Shown piece by piece: positions 36,395 to 44,469 of a stretch of DNA of 64,000 nt (the first letter of the stretch is position 1; every line of letters begins with the position of its first letter). Under the pieces are notes generated by a model. It was not told the DNA's origin and searched no databases. It saw only the letters and a list, made by a program, of their open reading frames with translations. The position numbers and the translations under genes are program-made. The DNA is from Salinicola lusitanus (lineage in GTDB: Bacteria > Pseudomonadota > Gammaproteobacteria > Pseudomonadales > Halomonadaceae), in assembly GCF_003206045.1 (NCBI RefSeq), contig NZ_PZJM01000004.1:195424-259423 (forward strand), in the 5' to 3' direction.

Positions 36395-36691
36395 CTAGCA
36401 GCAGCGGAAGCCCGCCAGGGGCGAGCGCGGCATGCCCTGGCGGGTGTGCCACTCGTGGAAGCGGTCGAGCATGTGCGGGTAGAGCTCCAGGGTCATGTCG
36501 CTGACGGGATTGGGGATTCCCATCATGTCGCAGAAGCACAGCAGCATGAAGAGATCCTCCTCATCCTGCAGCTCCCGGGCGATTTCGCGCCGGTGCGGCA
36601 GGCTCAGGACCGCGTCGTATCCCTGGATCGCGCGATGTAGCCGCGATCGCCACAGGGCAACCGTGGAGACCTCGTTGTCAGGGCGATTCAT
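36395..36691 (-). CDS. cory-CC-star-like small protein ending in Cys-Cys
   Basis: The protein has 98 residues, is soluble, probably helical and ends exactly with FRCC before the stop. A small family called cory-CC-star, named for this Cys-Cys-stop end, is associated with ArsA-type ATPases; size, ending and neighbour fit it. The match is from memory of the family description, not from a search. An internal FMLLCFCDMMGIPNPVS stretch has two more Cys and is the most conserved-looking part. It overlaps the end of cstA by 14 bp and lies 29 bp upstream of the ATPase gene. The function is unknown; a metal- or thiol-dependent handover to the ATPase is possible. Confidence 0.7.
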   Translation of the reverse strand: MNRPDNEVSTVALWRSRLHRAIQGYDAVLSLPHRREIARELQDEEDLFMLLCFCDMMGIPNPVSDMTLELYPHMLDRFHEWHTRQGMPRSPLAGFRCC

Positions 36692-38435
36692 CGGAGCTCA
36701 GCGATGGCTGCCGTGTGCCAGTGTCGTCCTGGCGGAAGCTGCGCGAGGCCTCGAGCAGGATCCACAGCGTGAACACCATGATCAGGCTCCCGAAGATGAA
36801 CAGCAGCCAGTTGCGGTCGGCATCGCCGAAACCCGACCAGGTGAAGATCACCTGCTGGCCCATGGCCCACAGCGTCATGACCAGCAGGAACAGCATGGGG
36901 GCGAGGGTAAAGATCACCGGGCGGCCCTGGCGCTTGAGCCATACCGAGACCAGCATCAGCGTGATGCCGGCCAGCAGCTGGTTGCTGGTGCCGAACAGCG
37001 GCCACAGCAGGTAGCCGCCGGAGCCGAAGCCGTTGGGACCTTCCGGCAGGATCACCAGCGCGCCGCTGGTGATGACGGCGATGCTGGTCGCGACGTGCTT
37101 GCGGGCGATGACCGGCATGCCGTACTCGTTGCCCAGCTCGGCAATGATGTAGCGCATCAGGCGCACGGCGGTATCCAGGGTGGTGGCGGCGAAGCTCACC
37201 ACGATCACCGCGATCAGCGTCGACCCCACCTGTTCGGGAATGCCGAGATTGCCGGCGAGCTGGCCGGCACCCCTCACGAACGACCCCAGGCCGTTGGAGC
37301 CGGCCGCGGAAAAGCTCGAATAGGTGGCGGTGAAGTCGGCGCCCGAGGCGAACAGGGTGCCCACCGCGATGATCGCGATCATCGCCAGCATGCCTTCGCC
37401 CAGGGCGCCGCCATAGCCGATCATGCGGGCGTCGGTTTCCTTGTCCAACTGCTTGGAGGTGGTGCCCGAGGCGACCAGGCCGTGAAAGCCGGAGATCGCG
37501 CCGCAGGCGATGGTGATGAACAGCAGCGGATACCAGCTGATCTCCGCCTCGCCGTTGATGCTGGGCGCGGTCATCTCCGGCGCGCCGAACAGCAGCCCCA
37601 GGTACAGCAGCGCCAGGCCGACCACCAACTGATGCGAATTGATGTAGTCGCGCGGCTGCAGCAGTTTCCAGACGGGGAGCGTCGAGGCGATGTAGACGTA
37701 CACCATCAACACCACGATCCAGACCAGGAAGGCCATCGAGGTGCCGTTGAAGCCGCCGACGACCGGTGCGTCGGCCCCGCCGAACCAGCTCACCAGGTCG
37801 AACTGCAGCAGCGGCACCTCGCTGGCCACCAGCACCGCGCCGTACATCACCGCCAGAGCGACCACCGACGGCAGCAGCATCGAGCCCGAATGGCGATAGA
37901 CGCGATAGCCGATCCACACGGCAAGCGGAATCTGGATGAAGACCGACAGCACACTGGCCGGGAAGGTGATGAACAGCTTGGCGATGACCCAGGCGAAGAC
38001 CGCGTTGACCATCAATACCAGAATCAAGATGATGAACAGGAACAGCAGTTTGGCACGCTGTCCGATCAGCCGGTTGGCCAGTGTCCCGATCGAATGGCCC
38101 TTGTGGCGATTGGAGAGCACCACCGCGCCGAAGTCGTGGACGCCGGCGGCGAAGACGGTGCCCAGCACCACCCACAGGATGGCCGGCAACCAGCCCCAGT
38201 AGATCGCGATGGCAGGCCCCACGATGGGCGCCGCCCCAGCCACCGAGGTGAAATGGTGGCCCCACAGAATCCACTTGTTGGTGGGAACGTAATCGACACC
38301 GTCGCGATAGGCATGCGCCGGCGTTTGAAAATCGGCGTCGAGTCGGTAGATGCGTTCGGCGATGAACTTCGAATAGAACCGATAGCCCATCACGAAACAC
38401 ACGGTACCGAACAGGGCGATCCAGATAGCGTTCAT
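36678..38435 (-). CDS. CstA-family carbon starvation transporter (pyruvate/peptide type)
   Basis: The protein has 585 residues with about 16 membrane helices. The CstA pattern is clear: DGVDYVPTNKWILWGHHFTSVAGAAPIVGPAIA near the N-terminus, GVHDFGAVVLSNRHKGHSIG, and HGLVASGTTSKQL. E. coli CstA is about 700 residues, so this is the shorter type. CstA proteins take up pyruvate or peptides during carbon starvation. The ATG at 38435 is preferred over one two codons upstream because AGGGG would touch the earlier ATG. The usual small YbdD/YjiX partner is absent; the Cys-Cys protein occupies that position instead. Confidence 0.9.
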   Translation of the reverse strand: MNAIWIALFGTVCFVMGYRFYSKFIAERIYRLDADFQTPAHAYRDGVDYVPTNKWILWGHHFTSVAGAAPIVGPAIAIYWGWLPAILWVVLGTVFAAGVHDFGAVVLSNRHKGHSIGTLANRLIGQRAKLLFLFIILILVLMVNAVFAWVIAKLFITFPASVLSVFIQIPLAVWIGYRVYRHSGSMLLPSVVALAVMYGAVLVASEVPLLQFDLVSWFGGADAPVVGGFNGTSMAFLVWIVVLMVYVYIASTLPVWKLLQPRDYINSHQLVVGLALLYLGLLFGAPEMTAPSINGEAEISWYPLLFITIACGAISGFHGLVASGTTSKQLDKETDARMIGYGGALGEGMLAMIAIIAVGTLFASGADFTATYSSFSAAGSNGLGSFVRGAGQLAGNLGIPEQVGSTLIAVIVVSFAATTLDTAVRLMRYIIAELGNEYGMPVIARKHVATSIAVITSGALVILPEGPNGFGSGGYLLWPLFGTSNQLLAGITLMLVSVWLKRQGRPVIFTLAPMLFLLVMTLWAMGQQVIFTWSGFGDADRNWLLFIFGSLIMVFTLWILLEASRSFRQDDTGTRQPSLSSDESP

Positions 38436-38593
38436 GGGCATCCCCTAGACCGTTCCGGCGGGCGTGGCGGAGCACGGCCACCTGCGTTGTCGTGGTATGC
38501 CTACACTACCGAAGAACAGGAGGGCGCTCCGTTAGACGAACGCAGCAGGCGCGCGAGGGGTTTCGAAGAGACCCGAGATCTCCCTCCGGTGGC

Positions 38594-39829
38594 TCAGCCC
38601 GGGGGCTGGCGATCGAACCGCAGCGCGGTTCTCAACGCGATCTGGCCGATCACGGCAGCCGTGGCCAGCACCACGGCCGCACCCAGGGCCGGGTTGTCGC
38701 CCAGGCCGGCCAGCGCCGTGCACAGAGCGCCGATGCCCATCTGGGCGAATCCGTAGAGCCCGGCCGCGGAGCCGACCACCCTGGGGTTGATGCCCACTGC
38801 CAGCGTCAACGCGGTCGGTCCGGTCATCCCCACCCCGAAGGTGAACAGCAGCACCGAGGCTTCGAGGGTGACCGCCGAAGCCCAGCCCGCCAGCACGATG
38901 ACCAGCATCGAGATTCCGCCCGCCAGGCTCAGCAGGCTGGCAGACAGCATCAATCGCACCAGGCCGACGCGGTGAATGGTGCGATTGGTGATGAAGTTGC
39001 CCAGCGAGATGCTGAGGATCAGCAGCGACAGGTAGTACGCCACGTGACTCGCCGGCTTGCCCAGCTGTTCGACGAAGATGAACGGTGCCGAGGCGACGAA
39101 AGCGAACATCGCCGTGGTGACGCAACCTCCGCCGATCGCGTACCCGATGAAGGCGGGAGAGCGGAGCAGGGTGCGATATTCGTGGGCCAGGTTTGGCAGG
39201 TTGATGCGACCGGTGGCTTGTGCCGTTTCCGGCATCAGCCGCCAGACGAACAGCAGGTTGCCGACACCCATCAGGCAGAGTGCCAGCAGTACGGTTCGCC
39301 AACCCAGCGTCGATGTCAGCAGGCTGCCGATCAGCGGCGCCATGGCCGGGCCGATGGCGACCACCAGGTTGAGCACCGCCAGGCGCTGCACCGCCCGGTC
39401 CGGGGCCGCGGTGTCGCGGATCATGGCGCGCCCCAGCGCCAGCCCGGCGCAGCCGCCGAAGGCCTGGAAGAAGCGCGCCGCGATCAGCATCTCGACGCTC
39501 TGCGCCTGCCAGGCGACGACGCCCGCGATGCTGTAGATGGCCATGCCGAGCATCAACGCCGGTCGTCTTCCCAGCGCGTCGGAGAGCGGGCCATAGAAGA
39601 GCTGGCCGAGCGCCAGACCCAGTATGTAGAGGCTGATGGTCAACTGCATTCGGGCGTTGTCGGCGTGCAGCGCCTCTCCGGCGATCGGCAGCGCCGGCAC
39701 GAAGATGTGCATGGCCAGCGTGCCGGCCAGGGTGATCATGACCAGCATCCACAGGGCCGGCACGGGACCGGCCTTTGTCGTCTGGGCCGGGGAGGCCGAG
39801 CGGGCGGTCGAGGAGGTCGGGTCGGTCAC
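38594..39829 (-). CDS. Bcr/CflA-family multidrug efflux MFS transporter
   Basis: The protein has 411 residues with 12 predicted membrane helices. The MFS motif A is FYGPLSDALGRRPALMLG after helix 2, and QAFGGCAGLALGRAMIRD is the typical Bcr/CflA helix 4 sequence. The N-terminus before the first helix is 25 residues and Ser/Thr-rich. Such proteins are drug:H+ antiporters of 12 helices; the substrate cannot be read from the sequence. The start is GTG at 39829. It is divergent from cioA with a 500-bp gap. Confidence 0.9.
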   Translation of the reverse strand: MTDPTSSTARSASPAQTTKAGPVPALWMLVMITLAGTLAMHIFVPALPIAGEALHADNARMQLTISLYILGLALGQLFYGPLSDALGRRPALMLGMAIYSIAGVVAWQAQSVEMLIAARFFQAFGGCAGLALGRAMIRDTAAPDRAVQRLAVLNLVVAIGPAMAPLIGSLLTSTLGWRTVLLALCLMGVGNLLFVWRLMPETAQATGRINLPNLAHEYRTLLRSPAFIGYAIGGGCVTTAMFAFVASAPFIFVEQLGKPASHVAYYLSLLILSISLGNFITNRTIHRVGLVRLMLSASLLSLAGGISMLVIVLAGWASAVTLEASVLLFTFGVGMTGPTALTLAVGINPRVVGSAAGLYGFAQMGIGALCTALAGLGDNPALGAAVVLATAAVIGQIALRTALRFDRQPPG

Positions 39830-40327
39830 GAAGCGCCTCGTGATCAGGGATAAGAGTCAGGCAGGATCCAATAGCGGGATAGCCATTAGCCTGTATGTCA
39901 TTCGAACCTTACGCGATCTGCCTTTGTATGACTATTTGACGTATGACTATTTGACCAAAGCCGTCTGCCGCGTGACGACGCGGGGCGGCCCCCGGTCGCC
40001 ACGGCGTGTCAGCCAGGCATATTGTCGCAGGTGTGCTGGAATCCGCCGGGATGAAAGTCGGCTCTGCGGGTGGCGCGGAGGCTTGGAAACCCTCGTGGTT
40101 GGCGACTTTCGGCAGCATTGCCTAGGTTGTCTAGAGCGTCGCGCGCAACAGTGCGGCATGGGGCTGCGACAACCGGACACGGCGGCCCGGCCCAGGGTCG
40201 CGCCTATGATAGGGCGCATCGAACGGCTGCAATGGCCGGGCGAGGGACAAACAGCAAACAGTCAGATGAAACAGCTGCCGTCGGGGTATGAGGGAACCGC
40301 TGCCCTGGCGCTTGCGAGGAGTCAGCC
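39830..40327. other. 498-bp divergent gap between the MFS gene and cioA, no gene
   Basis: There is no credible open frame. It contains a 15-bp tandem duplication (39926-39955) and a TATGAT element (40205-40210) resembling a -10 site without a good -35. No FNR-like TTGAT-N4-ATCAA site was found, although cytochrome bd operons are often oxygen-regulated. Confidence 0.5.
39926..39955. repeat. perfect 15-bp tandem duplication
   Basis: GTATGACTATTTGAC occurs twice with no spacer (39926-39940, 39941-39955). It sits in a short AT-rich patch 97 bp upstream of the MFS gene start and 373 bp upstream of cioA. Confidence 0.9.
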
Positions 40328-41740
40328 ATGGCGTTAGATCCTATCCTGCTATCACGATTGCAGTTCGCCTTCGTGGTCTCTTTTCATGCGATATTTCCCG
40401 TCTTCACGATAGGGCTCGCTTCCTATGTGGCGGTGTTGCAGGGTCTCTACGTCGCGACCGGTAACGCGGTCTGGGATCGTCTGGGCCTGTTCTGGACCAA
40501 GATATTCGCCGTCGTCTTCGGCATGGGCGTGGTTTCCGGCATCGTCATGGCCTTCCAGTTCGGTACCAACTGGAGCAATTTCTCCCAGTTCGCCTCGAAC
40601 TTCATCGGGCCGATGCTGAGCTACGAAGTGATCACGGCGTTCTTCCTGGAGGCCGGGTTCCTCGGCGTGCTGCTGTTCGGCCGCCATCGTGTCTCGCCGT
40701 CGGTGCATTTCTTCGCTGCGCTGATGGTCGCCATCGGTACCTTCATCTCGGCCTTCTGGATTCTGGCCACCAACAGCTGGATGCAGACGCCGCAGGGTTA
40801 CGAGATCCGCGAGGGTGCCGTGCACGTGACCTCCTGGCTGGAGGCCATGTTCACGCCCTCCTTCCCGTATCGATTCGCGCACATGGCGCTGGCGGCCTTC
40901 CTGACCGGAGGCTTCGTGGTCTGCGGGGTCAGTGCCTGGTTCCTGCTCAGACGGCGCGATGTCGAGGCACACAAGCGGGCGCTCTCCATGACCATGTGGC
41001 TGCTGCTGATTCTGGCGCCGTTACAGGCCTTCGTGGGTGACGAGCACGGTCTCAACACCCTCGAGCATCAGCCGATGAAGATTGCGGCGATGGAGGGGAA
41101 CTGGGAGACCCAGTCCAATGTTCCATTGCTGCTGTTCGCGCTTCCGGACCGCGAGCTCCAGGCCAACCGCTTCGAGATCGGTATCCCCAACGGCGCCAGC
41201 CTGATTCTGCGTCACGATGTCGATGGCGTGGTGCCGGGGCTCAAGGAGATCCCCGTCGATCAGCAGCAGCCGGTCTGGATCGTCTTCTACAGCTTCCGGG
41301 TCATGGTCGCGCTGGGTCTGCTGATGATCGCGTTTGCCGTCACCGGGCTGGTGCTTCGCCGTGGCGGGAAGCTGTACACCTCGCGCTGGTTCCTGCATGG
41401 CCTGCAGGGCATGAGCCTGGCACCGTTCATCGCGGTGCTGGCGGGGTGGTTCGTGACCGAGATCGGGCGCTCGCCCTGGCTGGTCTACAACGTGCTCTCC
41501 TATGCGGATGCGGTCACGCCCTCGCTGACGGGTGGCATGGTGCTGGCGACGCTGATCGGCTATGTCGCGGTCTACGCGGTGATCTTCTGGGCCGGCATCT
41601 ACTACTTGTTCAAGGTCGTTCGCCAGGGGCTGGACGATCTCGGTGCGGACGAGGAAGTCCATGACGCCGACCGCCCCATGCGTCCCTTGTCCGCCACCCA
41701 CGTGCCATTCGACGGCACCACCGCGTCATCCAGGAGCTGA
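40328..41740 (+). CDS. cioA: cytochrome bd-type (CIO) ubiquinol oxidase subunit I
   Basis: The protein has 470 residues with nine membrane helices. His20 (SFHAIFPVF) and the His in RFAHMALAAF are the expected haem ligands. The signature near residue 370 reads GWFVTEIGRSPW, where most bd oxidases have GRQPW. The quinol (Q) loop is short, without the long C-terminal insertion of E. coli CydA, which places it in the cyanide-insensitive CioA group. It reduces oxygen with ubiquinol and survives low oxygen and respiratory poisons. A ribosome site GAGGAG precedes the ATG. cioB follows after 3 bp. Confidence 0.93.
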   Translation: MALDPILLSRLQFAFVVSFHAIFPVFTIGLASYVAVLQGLYVATGNAVWDRLGLFWTKIFAVVFGMGVVSGIVMAFQFGTNWSNFSQFASNFIGPMLSYEVITAFFLEAGFLGVLLFGRHRVSPSVHFFAALMVAIGTFISAFWILATNSWMQTPQGYEIREGAVHVTSWLEAMFTPSFPYRFAHMALAAFLTGGFVVCGVSAWFLLRRRDVEAHKRALSMTMWLLLILAPLQAFVGDEHGLNTLEHQPMKIAAMEGNWETQSNVPLLLFALPDRELQANRFEIGIPNGASLILRHDVDGVVPGLKEIPVDQQQPVWIVFYSFRVMVALGLLMIAFAVTGLVLRRGGKLYTSRWFLHGLQGMSLAPFIAVLAGWFVTEIGRSPWLVYNVLSYADAVTPSLTGGMVLATLIGYVAVYAVIFWAGIYYLFKVVRQGLDDLGADEEVHDADRPMRPLSATHVPFDGTTASSRS

Positions 41741-41743
41741 GCC

Positions 41744-42745
41744 ATGGAAATGTACGATCTGTCGCTGATCTGGGCCTTCATCATCGCGTTCGGCGTGATC
41801 ATGTACGTGCTGATGGACGGGTTCGACCTGGGCCTGGGCATTCTGTTTCCGTTCGCCCCCGACGAGGACGCCCGCGACGTGATGATGAACTCCGTCGCAC
41901 CGGTGTGGGATGGCAACGAGACCTGGCTGGTGCTCGGCGGTGCCGGTCTCATCGCCGCTTTCCCGCTGGTCTACACCATCCTGCTCCCGGCGCTCTACCT
42001 GGGGGTATTCCTGATGCTGGCCGGATTGATCTTCCGTGGCGTGGCGTTCGAGTTTCGCTTCAAGTCCAAGCGGACGCGGGGCTGGTGGAACGCGGCCTTC
42101 GCCGGCGGCTCCTTCGTCGCGGCGTTCGCCCAGGGCTGCGTGGTGGGGGCCTACATCCAGGGCTTCGAAACCGCGAATCGCGTCTATACCGGCGGGGCGT
42201 TCGACTGGTTGACGCCGTTCTCGGTCCTCACCGGCATCGGGCTGGTGGTCGGTTACACCCTGCTGGGGGCGACCTGGCTGGTGCTGAAGTCCGAGGGGCA
42301 TGTTCGCGAGTGGGCGCGAGGCTTGATTCCCGGGCTGCTGATCGGCGTGCTGGCGATATTCGTCATCGTCAGTCTGTGGACGCCCTGGATCGATCCGGGC
42401 GTGTTCGACCGCTGGTTCGATCATCTGCAGGTGATCTGGCTGCTGCCGTTCGCGGCGCTGCTCTGCGCGGCTGGAATCTACCTTGCCACTCGCCGTCGCC
42501 GTGAAGGGCTGGCGTTCCTGTTGACGCTGGGCCTGTTCATCTTCACCTACCTCGGACTGCTGGTCAGCCGCTGGCCCTACGTGATCCCACCGGATTACAC
42601 GCTCTGGGACGCCGCCTCGGCGCCGGAATCCCAGTTCTTCATCCTGATCGGGGTGCTGTTCGTGGTGCCGATCGTGCTGACCTACACCGCGTGGTCCTAC
42701 TGGGTCTTCCGCGGCAAGGTCCGCGTCGGTGAGGGCTACCATTGA
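41744..42745 (+). CDS. cioB: cytochrome bd-type (CIO) ubiquinol oxidase subunit II
   Basis: The protein has 333 residues, shorter than E. coli CydB (379) as in CIO enzymes. The N-terminus shows LIWAFIIAFGVIMYVLMDGFDLGLGILFP, then a conserved NSVAPVWDGNETWLVLGG and FRGVAFEFRFK. Eight or nine membrane helices are predicted. It stabilises the haem-bearing subunit I. Its TGA stop overlaps the TTG start of cydD (TTGA), so the oxidase and its assembly transporter are in one operon. Confidence 0.93.
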   Translation: MEMYDLSLIWAFIIAFGVIMYVLMDGFDLGLGILFPFAPDEDARDVMMNSVAPVWDGNETWLVLGGAGLIAAFPLVYTILLPALYLGVFLMLAGLIFRGVAFEFRFKSKRTRGWWNAAFAGGSFVAAFAQGCVVGAYIQGFETANRVYTGGAFDWLTPFSVLTGIGLVVGYTLLGATWLVLKSEGHVREWARGLIPGLLIGVLAIFVIVSLWTPWIDPGVFDRWFDHLQVIWLLPFAALLCAAGIYLATRRRREGLAFLLTLGLFIFTYLGLLVSRWPYVIPPDYTLWDAASAPESQFFILIGVLFVVPIVLTYTAWSYWVFRGKVRVGEGYH

Positions 42746-44469
42746 GCGCCGCCAGGCGATCCGCTAACCCGTCACGCGAGTGGTTGAAGCAGCAGGCGGC
42801 CGATGTCCGGCCCTGGTATCGTGGGGCCGTCTGCTGTGGACTATTGGTGGGCGTTGCCACGCTGATCCAGATGGGGGCGCTGGCCTGGGTCGTCGATCGC
42901 GTGATCTCGGACGGCGCCTCGCTCGAGGCGGTCGTCGGTGGTATCTCGGTGATCGTCGCCGCCATTGCCGCCCGGGCACTGGCGCAGTGGGGGCAGGAAG
43001 TGTGCGGCCAGGCCTGCGGCCTGCGGGTGAAGCAGCGAGTGCGTGCGCTGTTGCTGGCGCGCCTGCAGCAGCTCGGCCCCGTGCGGCTGGCGTCCCGGCA
43101 TAGCGCCGGTCTCGCCAGCCAGCTGGTGGATCAGGTCGAGTCGCTTGAGGGCTACTACGCCCGCTTCTTGCCGCAGATGGTGCTGGCGGCGCTGATCCCC
43201 TTGATCTACCTCGCCGTGGTGTTCTGGCTCAACTGGCTGGCGGCGATCTGGCTGTTGATCGCGGCGCCGCTGATTCCGCTGTTCATGGCGCTGATCGGGA
43301 TGGGCGCGCAGCGTCTCAACGAAGCGCAGTTCCAGGCGGTCACCCGGCTTTCGGGGCATTTCCTCGACCGGGTGCGGGGCATCGCCACGCTGCAACTGTT
43401 CGGTCTGGCCGAGCGCAGCGTCGAGGAGGTGAGCGAGGTCGCCCACGACTATCGGCGGCGAAGCCTCAAGACGCTGAGGGTCGCCTTCCTGTCGTCGGCG
43501 GTGCTCGAATTCTTCGCGGCGGTCTCCGTCGCGGTGGTGGCGATCTACATCGGCTTCGGCCTGCTGGGCTATATCCAGTATGGCCCCGCCGATCAGCTCG
43601 ATCTGTTCAGCGGGTTGTTCATCCTGCTGCTGGCCCCGGAGTTCTTCCAGCCGCTGCGCACCCTTTCCCAGCACTACCATGACCGGGCTTCCGCCCTTGG
43701 CGCGGCGGAAGGGCTGGTGGCGCTGCTGGAGCCGGAGGCCGACGAGAAGGGCGCGCCGGCGGGAATCGGCGGAGAAACCGAGGCGGACGAGACCCCGCGC
43801 CAGCTTCCCGGTGCGGTCGCGCTCGACGCTGTCGAGTTGCGCCATCGCGGGCGGGAGCGAATTCTCGGGCCGCTGTCGTTGAGGATCAATCCCGGCGAGG
43901 TCGTGGCGCTGATCGGCCCCTCCGGCAGTGGCAAGTCGAGCCTGCTGCAACTGATCGCGGGCTTCATCGCGCCCAGCGCGGGGAGGGTTCGGGTCACCCC
44001 GACGCCGGCAATCGCCTGGCTGGACCAGCGACCGCTGATCGTCCAGGGCACCCTCGCTGAGAATCTGCGCCTGGTGGCGCCGGATGCCAGCGATGACGCG
44101 CTGCGTAGCGCCCTGGAGGAGGCCGGATTGGGGGTCTGGCTGCGCGCCGCCGAGTCTGGCCTCGACACCCCGCTAGGCGAGCGGGGCGTCGGGCTCTCCG
44201 GCGGCGAAGGGCAGCGGCTGGCGCTGGCCAGGGTCTTTCTCTCGCCAGCGAAGCTGGTGCTGCTGGACGAACCGACGGCAGCCCTCGATCCGGAGACCGA
44301 ACGCGAGGTCATCGCCGGCCTGACCCGGCTGGCCGCCAGCGGTCGCACCCTGATCGTCGCTACCCATCACCCTGCGATCATGGCCATGGCCGGTCGTGTC
44401 CTCGCCATCGAGGCGGGCAGGCTGTCCGCGGTCGAGCGTCCGGATCTCTCCCGGGAGGCGCACTCATGA
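42742..44469 (+). CDS. cydD: thiol reductant/haem ABC exporter subunit CydD
   Basis: The protein has 575 residues. Six membrane helices (residues 20-310) are fused to an ATPase: P-loop GPSGSGKSS near residue 397, signature LSGGEGQRLALARVF near 483 and Walker B LVLLDEPTAAL near 503. CydDC is a heterodimeric inner-membrane exporter required for bd-oxidase assembly, acting on cysteine/glutathione and haem. A short Glu/Gly-rich linker lies at about 335-355. The start is TTG within the cioB stop. It overlaps cydC by ATGA. Confidence 0.93.
   Translation: MSAARRSANPSREWLKQQAADVRPWYRGAVCCGLLVGVATLIQMGALAWVVDRVISDGASLEAVVGGISVIVAAIAARALAQWGQEVCGQACGLRVKQRVRALLLARLQQLGPVRLASRHSAGLASQLVDQVESLEGYYARFLPQMVLAALIPLIYLAVVFWLNWLAAIWLLIAAPLIPLFMALIGMGAQRLNEAQFQAVTRLSGHFLDRVRGIATLQLFGLAERSVEEVSEVAHDYRRRSLKTLRVAFLSSAVLEFFAAVSVAVVAIYIGFGLLGYIQYGPADQLDLFSGLFILLLAPEFFQPLRTLSQHYHDRASALGAAEGLVALLEPEADEKGAPAGIGGETEADETPRQLPGAVALDAVELRHRGRERILGPLSLRINPGEVVALIGPSGSGKSSLLQLIAGFIAPSAGRVRVTPTPAIAWLDQRPLIVQGTLAENLRLVAPDASDDALRSALEEAGLGVWLRAAESGLDTPLGERGVGLSGGEGQRLALARVFLSPAKLVLLDEPTAALDPETEREVIAGLTRLAASGRTLIVATHHPAIMAMAGRVLAIEAGRLSAVERPDLSREAHS

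Noticed and set aside
39830-40327. FNR or ArcA operator for the oxidase operon
   Set aside because: No TTGAT-N4-ATCAA-like site exists; the only repeated element is the 15-bp direct duplication, which is not symmetrical.
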